Assembly (NCBI GenBank): GCA_030531285.1
Contig: JAUNNW010000081.1
Coordinates: 1 to 6,536, forward strand
DNA: 6,536 nt
From: Synergistaceae bacterium
GTDB lineage: Bacteria > Synergistota > Synergistia > Synergistales > Synergistaceae
Direction: 5' to 3'
Under the pieces are notes generated by a model. The model was not told where the DNA came from. It worked only from the letters and a program-made list of their open reading frames with translations, and did no database searches. This document shows positions 5,839-6,536 of the stretch, in pieces. The position numbers and the translations under genes were made by a program. Each line of letters opens with the position of its first letter. Positions within the stretch are counted from its first letter, which is position 1.

Positions 5839-6536
5839 ATGAAAAAAGCAAAAGCAATATTCATGGCAACACTGCTTGCAGCATCAGTTCTCTGCTCAAG
5901 CGCGGCATTCGCAGCTCCGACGTACATGTCAATAGCGACAGGCGGCACAAGCGGCACCTACTACGCAGTCGGCGGCGCTCTTGCCGAAGCAGTATCAAAA
6001 GAAGGCAAAATCAAAGCAACGGCAGAAACAGGCAACGCATCAATCGCAAACGCAAACCTTGTCAATAACGGTGAAATTGAAATAGCCTTCGTGCAGAACG
6101 ACATAGCCGCATGGGGCGCCAAAGGCGAACTTATGTTTGCAGGCAAACCGCTCAAAAACATTCGCGCCGTAGCGTCGCTCTATCCTGAACACATTCAGTT
6201 TATAATCGCCAAAAACGCGAAAATCAAAACGATTAACGACTTCAAAGGCAAAAGAGTGGGAACAGGTGCGCCCGGAAGCGGAGTGGAAGGCGATATGCTT
6301 GCGGTTTTGAACGCAGCCGGAATTAACATTAAAGACCTCAAGGCAAACCCGCTTGACTTTGCCCAGACATCAGCGCGCTTCAAAGACAATCAGATAGACG
6401 CGGGACTTGTCGTTGCAGGATACCCCACAGCTTCAATAATGGATCTTACGACGTCAAAAGACGTTGATCTTCTGAACTTTGACAAGGCGTTCCTTGACAA
6501 ACTTCACAAAAAATATCCGTTCTTCATTGCAAGCAA
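5839..6536 (+). CDS. TAXI-family TRAP transporter solute-binding protein, 3'-truncated by the window edge
   Basis: Only the first 232 residues are present; family members are usually about 310-340 aa, so roughly 80-110 are missing. It is a periplasmic binding protein that captures the substrate and delivers it to the permease encoded upstream. The N-terminus is a clear Sec signal peptide: MKKAK, a hydrophobic stretch (7-19), then AAFA with probable cleavage after Ala25. The Cys at 19 has no lipobox around it, so a soluble periplasmic protein is expected. The TAXI signature follows as IATGGTSGTYYAVGGALAE (32-50), then ETGNASIANANLV (63-75), FVQNDIAAWG (84-93), GKRVGTGAPGSGVEGD (137-152) and DAGLVVAGYPTASI (187-200), typical of the two-lobed fold. 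ATG 5839 has a strong GGGAGG site (5825-5830) 8 nt upstream, better than the permease's own, in keeping with higher output. The binding gene follows the permease here; the reverse order is also common in TRAP loci. Confidence 0.93.
   Translation, partial: MKKAKAIFMATLLAASVLCSSAAFAAPTYMSIATGGTSGTYYAVGGALAEAVSKEGKIKATAETGNASIANANLVNNGEIEIAFVQNDIAAWGAKGELMFAGKPLKNIRAVASLYPEHIQFIIAKNAKIKTINDFKGKRVGTGAPGSGVEGDMLAVLNAAGINIKDLKANPLDFAQTSARFKDNQIDAGLVVAGYPTASIMDLTTSKDVDLLNFDKAFLDKLHKKYPFFIAS

Noticed and set aside
5839..5916. Lipoprotein signal for the TAXI binding protein (Cys at residue 19)
   Set aside because: The residues before the Cys are S-V-L rather than a lipobox such as L-A-G, and a good signal peptidase I site (AFA) follows at residues 23-25.
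1..6536. CRISPR array, tRNA or rRNA, insertion sequence, phage or defence genes
   Set aside because: I looked for regularly spaced direct repeats, tRNA-like cloverleaf arms, transposase motifs and terminal inverted repeats and saw none. All genes read as ordinary metabolic or transport genes.

Overview
The window looks like ordinary bacterial chromosome of moderate GC content. It holds seven tightly packed genes, all on the + strand, with one real intergenic gap (3540-3844). The gene set is two amide/peptide hydrolases, an acetyltransferase, a deoxyribose-phosphate aldolase and a TAXI-type TRAP uptake system. This suits an anaerobic, amino-acid-using bacterium. Synergistota is my best guess and Clostridia-like Firmicutes the main alternative, but this rests on gene content and general feel only, with no marker gene present.

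Region 1 (1-3539) reads as one transcription unit. It starts with the 3' part of an Ntn-type linear amide hydrolase (choloylglycine hydrolase/C45-like), whose catalytic Cys lies just outside the window. Two bases later, from a TTG start, comes an M20 metallopeptidase of the RocB type. A GNAT N-acetyltransferase (gap 21 nt) and DeoC (gap 18 nt) follow. A rho-independent terminator at 3604-3635 closes the unit. The first two enzymes both hydrolyse C-N amide bonds and are probably translationally coupled. DeoC has no obvious link to them.

Region 2 (3540-3844) is AT-rich and carries most of the regulatory signal. It has the terminator, then a good sigma70-type promoter (TTGAAA, 16 bp, TATAAT). 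A 15-bp near-palindrome sits in the promoter spacer, and a perfect version of the same element lies 77 bp downstream in the 5' leader. The core TTGTCAGACAA fits the FadR-type GntR operator pattern. The downstream copy is also the tip of a predicted 15-pair RNA stem-loop that ends just before the Shine-Dalgarno sequence. Another dyad with 9-bp arms lies just upstream of the promoter.

Region 3 (3845-6536) encodes a fused TRAP permease (small and large membrane subunits in one 651-aa protein) followed by its TAXI-family periplasmic binding protein, which runs off the right edge. The promoter shows that the permease starts at GTG 3845; the longer reading frame from 3740 would begin inside the promoter. 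The system probably imports an organic anion or amino acid such as glutamate, driven by an ion gradient and held off by a repressor until the substrate or a related metabolite appears. I found no clearly new system. The most interesting part is the regulatory architecture in front of the TRAP genes.
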